From Burkholderiales bacterium (GTDB taxonomy: Bacteria > Pseudomonadota > Gammaproteobacteria > Burkholderiales > SG8-41), in contig SYEN01000319.1 in assembly GCA_005800795.1 (NCBI GenBank), positions 1-6,716 of the forward strand: DNA of 6,716 bases, in the 5' to 3' direction. The notes below the pieces were generated by a model. It worked only from the letters and a program-made list of their open reading frames with translations. It was not told the DNA's origin and did not search any database. Below, piece by piece: positions 5,722 to 6,716 of this stretch (position 1 is its first letter; every line of letters starts with the position of its first letter). The position numbers and the translations under genes were made by a program.

Positions 5722-6273
5722 TCAGGCGATCAAGATTTTCGCCAACGCCAAAACCAGCAGCGTGTAACCCGCGGCCAGCAGATCGTCGAACATCACGCCG
5801 AAGCCGTTTTTCAGCGTGCGGTCGAAATGCCGTATCGGCGGCGGCTTCGCAATATCAAACAGACGGAACAGTCCGAACGCCGCCAGTTGCCATAGCCAGC
5901 CTGCGGGCGTGAATATCAACACCAGCAAAAAAGCCACCGTCTCGTCCCACACCATGCCGCCGTGGTCCGCCACGCCCAGTGCCGCACCAGCACGATGGCA
6001 GGCCCACGTGCCGATTAAAAAAAATACAATAAAAACAGATAGTTGCGTGACACCATCGGTGGTTGCATTCAACACCCAAAACAGCGGGAATGCCAGCAGC
6101 GTGCCGAATGTGCCCGGTGCGAACGGTGCGAGACCGACGCCACCGGCGAAAGCCACGATGTGTGCGGGATGCGCGTAGACAAAGCGCCGCGTGGGCTGCA
6201 GCGGCGGCAGTATGGCATCAGCCAAAGTGATCAAAGCCCCGTTGTGTGATGCGTAGCGGCATGCCCTGTGCAT
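5722..6273 (-). CDS. pgpA: Phosphatidylglycerophosphatase A
   Basis: This is an integral inner-membrane enzyme that dephosphorylates phosphatidylglycerophosphate to phosphatidylglycerol. Diagnostic motifs are present in order: APFAPGTFGT (49-58), VWDETV (108-113), LFRLFDIAKPPPI (135-147) and NGFGVMFDDLLAAGY (156-170), with hydrophobic segments between them (about 59-70, 78-92, 113-123 and 165-182). Read from ATG 6273 it has 183 residues, longer than the usual 160-170, and overlaps thiL by 56 bp. In-frame TTG codons at 6234 or 6225, next to the thiL stop, would give 170 or 167 residues and may be the true start; no strong Shine-Dalgarno decides this. An unbroken A8 run at 6017-6024 (T8 in the coding strand) lies in the codons for F84-F85-L86. 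The thiL-pgpA order is conserved in beta- and gammaproteobacteria, and translation is likely coupled. Confidence 0.93.
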   Translation of the reverse strand: MHRACRYASHNGALITLADAILPPLQPTRRFVYAHPAHIVAFAGGVGLAPFAPGTFGTLLAFPLFWVLNATTDGVTQLSVFIVFFLIGTWACHRAGAALGVADHGGMVWDETVAFLLVLIFTPAGWLWQLAAFGLFRLFDIAKPPPIRHFDRTLKNGFGVMFDDLLAAGYTLLVLALAKILIA

Positions 6274-6716
6274 CGATCACCGCGACGGTGGTTGCACCTG
6301 CCGGCGCGTGCACGGTGCGTCCGATACGCGTCACCCGCGTGCGTGTCGTTTTGCCGGCGCGTGCCACGACTGCCCGCCGGGATGGCGGCGCGGTGAAACA
6401 CAATTCGTAATCGTCACCGCCTGCCAGCAATGCCGCCTGGGCCACGTGACTCGTCGCGCCGTTTGCCGCCACCGAGCGCAACAGCGTTGAGCGTGGCAGC
6501 GCATCAAACTCAATCACGGCGGCCACCTGCGAGCATTCACAAATGTGGCCAAGGTCCGCGAGCAATCCCTCGGAAATATCGATGGCACTGCGCGCGATGC
6601 CACGTAGCGCCGTGCCGAGTGCCACGCGGGGCGTGGGTCTATCCAGCCGCCGCGATGCAATCGTAAGTAATTGTTTTTTACAGATTATTTCATTATTTTG
6701 CGCAGCCACTCCCAGC
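6218..6716 (-). CDS. thiL: Thiamine-monophosphate kinase, C-terminal part
   Basis: About 165 codons are open to the right edge, roughly the C-terminal half of a usual 320-residue protein; the GTG at 6709 is internal and not the start. ThiL phosphorylates thiamine monophosphate to thiamine diphosphate in the cytosol. Recognisable blocks, numbered from GTG 6709, are RPTPRVALG (24-32), ARSAIDISEGLLADLGHI (39-56), LAGGDDYELCF (95-105) and the terminal GFDHFG. The metal/ATP-binding block usually reads I-D-x-S-D-G-L; here the second aspartate is glutamate (E47, GAG at 6569-6571). Bases around 6661-6705 are unusually AT-rich for the gene and encode a poorly conserved linker (QNNEIICKKQL). The stop at 6218-6220 overlaps the upstream end of pgpA, consistent with one transcript. 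Confidence 0.93.
   Translation of the reverse strand, partial: LGVAAQNNEIICKKQLLTIASRRLDRPTPRVALGTALRGIARSAIDISEGLLADLGHICECSQVAAVIEFDALPRSTLLRSVAANGATSHVAQAALLAGGDDYELCFTAPPSRRAVVARAGKTTRTRVTRIGRTVHAPAGATTVAVIDAQGMPLRITQRGFDHFG

Noticed and set aside
1..6716. CRISPR array, tRNA, rRNA, insertion sequence or attachment site
   Set aside because: No regularly spaced repeats, cloverleaf sequence, rRNA motifs, transposase or integrase coding, or flanking terminal inverted repeats were seen.

Overview
The window looks like chromosomal DNA from a GC-rich environmental betaproteobacterium. The evidence is the thiL-pgpA gene order, a small exported protein with a PEP-CTERM sorting tail of the kind common in Betaproteobacteria, and catabolic genes of a Burkholderiales-like type (two MmgE/PrpD dehydratases, a Gfo/Idh/MocA oxidoreductase and an FMN alpha-hydroxy-acid dehydrogenase). 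I see no transposase, phage gene, tRNA, rRNA or CRISPR array. The species cannot be named from this sequence alone.

Left part (1-3122). A truncated MmgE/PrpD-family gene runs leftward off the window edge. It diverges, across a 110-bp control region, from a rightward pair: a PrpD-like dehydratase and, 33 bp later, a Gfo/Idh/MocA NAD(P)-dependent oxidoreductase. No prpB (methylisocitrate lyase) or prpC (methylcitrate synthase) is visible. Several motifs strictly kept in standard PrpD differ here, so the pair may act on a hydroxy-tricarboxylate other than 2-methylcitrate.

Middle part (3123-4414). A long stem-loop and a strong intrinsic terminator separate the rightward genes from the leftward PEP-CTERM gene (3252-3782). 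An AT-rich 275-bp region with a tandem 9-mer lies upstream of that gene. Beyond it are a small unrecognised leftward gene (about 85-92 codons) and a short stretch where three frames each hold protein-like fragments.

Right part (4415-6716). All genes are leftward: the 3' half of thiL (thiamine-monophosphate kinase, open to the right edge), pgpA (phosphatidylglycerophosphatase A) overlapping its end, then, after a 128-bp gap, the FMN dehydrogenase, which resembles (S)-mandelate dehydrogenase. thiL and pgpA are housekeeping genes. The dehydrogenase and the left-hand dehydratase/oxidoreductase genes look like accessory carbon-source metabolism. Whether they form one pathway is inference from proximity only.
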